This document shows, piece after piece, positions 4,892 through 5,258 of a DNA stretch of 5,258 nucleotides; the first letter of the stretch is position 1; each line of letters begins with the position of its first letter. Position numbers and translations under genes: made by a program. Under the pieces are notes generated by a model. The model was not told the DNA's origin, ran no database searches, and was given only the letters and a program-made list of their open reading frames with translations. Source of the stretch: Bacteroidales bacterium (lineage in GTDB: Bacteria; Bacteroidota; Bacteroidia; Bacteroidales; UBA3824); the NCBI GenBank assembly GCA_017530465.1, contig JAFXMJ010000068.1, positions 1 to 5,258 of the forward strand. The letters run 5' to 3'.

Positions 4892-5258
4892 CTACATATC
4901 ATAATTGGCATACTCCACGATGAGTTTCATTGGGGTCTGCTTATTGACCGGCGAGCAAATAACGCTGCGGTTGAAGTCGGTGGTGCGGGCGTTGGGATAG
5001 AGATAAATATCATAATCAGGCTCCGCGCCCTTGTCCGACAATTCGAGCAAATCTGCCACGCGCCCGGTCATATTGAGGCGGTAACAATTGTTGGCAACGT
5101 CCCTCGACAAAATGTTGATGGATGCAGTGCCGCCCATATTGAGCACAAACTCATTGAACACCGTGTCCCTCTCGGACGCCTTGTCGATGCCGGCGCAGAC
5201 CACGTAGTCGATGGCTGGATAATTCTTTTGCGCACTTACTGTACTGTCTGCCAACGGT
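4892..5258 (-). CDS. Probable DUF4270 family protein, C-terminal part
   Basis: About 122 codons to the stop at 4892; the frame stays open to the window edge, so the 5' end is missing. The TTG at 5254 is not supported as a start. The fragment is beta-rich, without membrane segments, and ends PMKLIVEYANYDM. That closing strand, together with the preceding R-S-V-I-C-S-P, fits the C-terminus of DUF4270 proteins, which are Bacteroidota lipoproteins. The main support is context: a DUF4270 gene directly upstream of glmS, often next to glycogen synthase glgA, is a familiar Bacteroidales arrangement. Function is unknown. It lies 23 nt upstream of glmS on the same strand, so the two probably share a transcript whose promoter is outside the window. 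The sequence match alone is weak. Confidence 0.62.
   Translation of the reverse strand, partial: PLADSTVSAQKNYPAIDYVVCAGIDKASERDTVFNEFVLNMGGTASINILSRDVANNCYRLNMTGRVADLLELSDKGAEPDYDIYLYPNARTTDFNRSVICSPVNKQTPMKLIVEYANYDM

Noticed and set aside
5252..5254. TTG as the start of the right-edge gene
   Set aside because: No ribosome site can be assessed, and the frame is open to the edge; the gene is more likely truncated by the window.

Overview
The window looks like chromosomal DNA from a member of the Bacteroidota, most likely the order Bacteroidales. The signs are a surface-type lipoprotein with a Fibrobacter-succinogenes-major-paralog (FISUMP) domain, a small tyrosine/proline-motif peptide of a kind common in Prevotella-like genomes, the DUF4270-like gene to glmS arrangement, an Rpn-family nuclease, and promoters of the Bacteroidota type (TTG, about 20 nt, TAnnTTTG). 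All complete genes lie on the minus strand. Only a 17-codon tail at the left edge is on the plus strand.

Reading the minus strand from right to left: the 3' end of a probable DUF4270 lipoprotein gene (4892-5258, cut by the window edge) is followed after 23 nt by a complete, apparently fully functional glmS (3030-4868). A 103-nt gap carries a clear promoter and then a complete Rpn/PD-(D/E)XK nuclease gene (2093-2926). About 300 nt without a convincing gene follow (1792-2092). This stretch holds a second good promoter, a long hairpin with a T tail and a near-perfect 28-bp palindrome. Next comes a two-gene unit: a 54-aa small protein (1627-1791) and a 489-aa FISUMP lipoprotein (138-1607). The two are joined by a 19-nt gap with a strong Shine-Dalgarno sequence. 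A hairpin terminator (61-103) closes the unit and separates it from the plus-strand tail (1-56), which resembles the C-terminal winged helix of AlbA_2/RecG-like or Fic-family proteins.

glmS is core metabolism: it makes glucosamine-6-phosphate for the cell envelope. The Rpn nuclease and the lipoprotein unit look accessory. The most interesting signal is the last ~60 codons of the lipoprotein. They have the layout expected of a diversity-generating retroelement (DGR) variable region: adenine-poor framework codons alternate with surface positions that are almost all NNC codons, reachable from AAC by changes at A only. No reverse transcriptase or template repeat is visible here, so this remains a hypothesis. 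The second point of interest is the leader of the lipoprotein unit, where a good promoter sits more than 200 nt upstream of the first gene with two strong hairpins in between.
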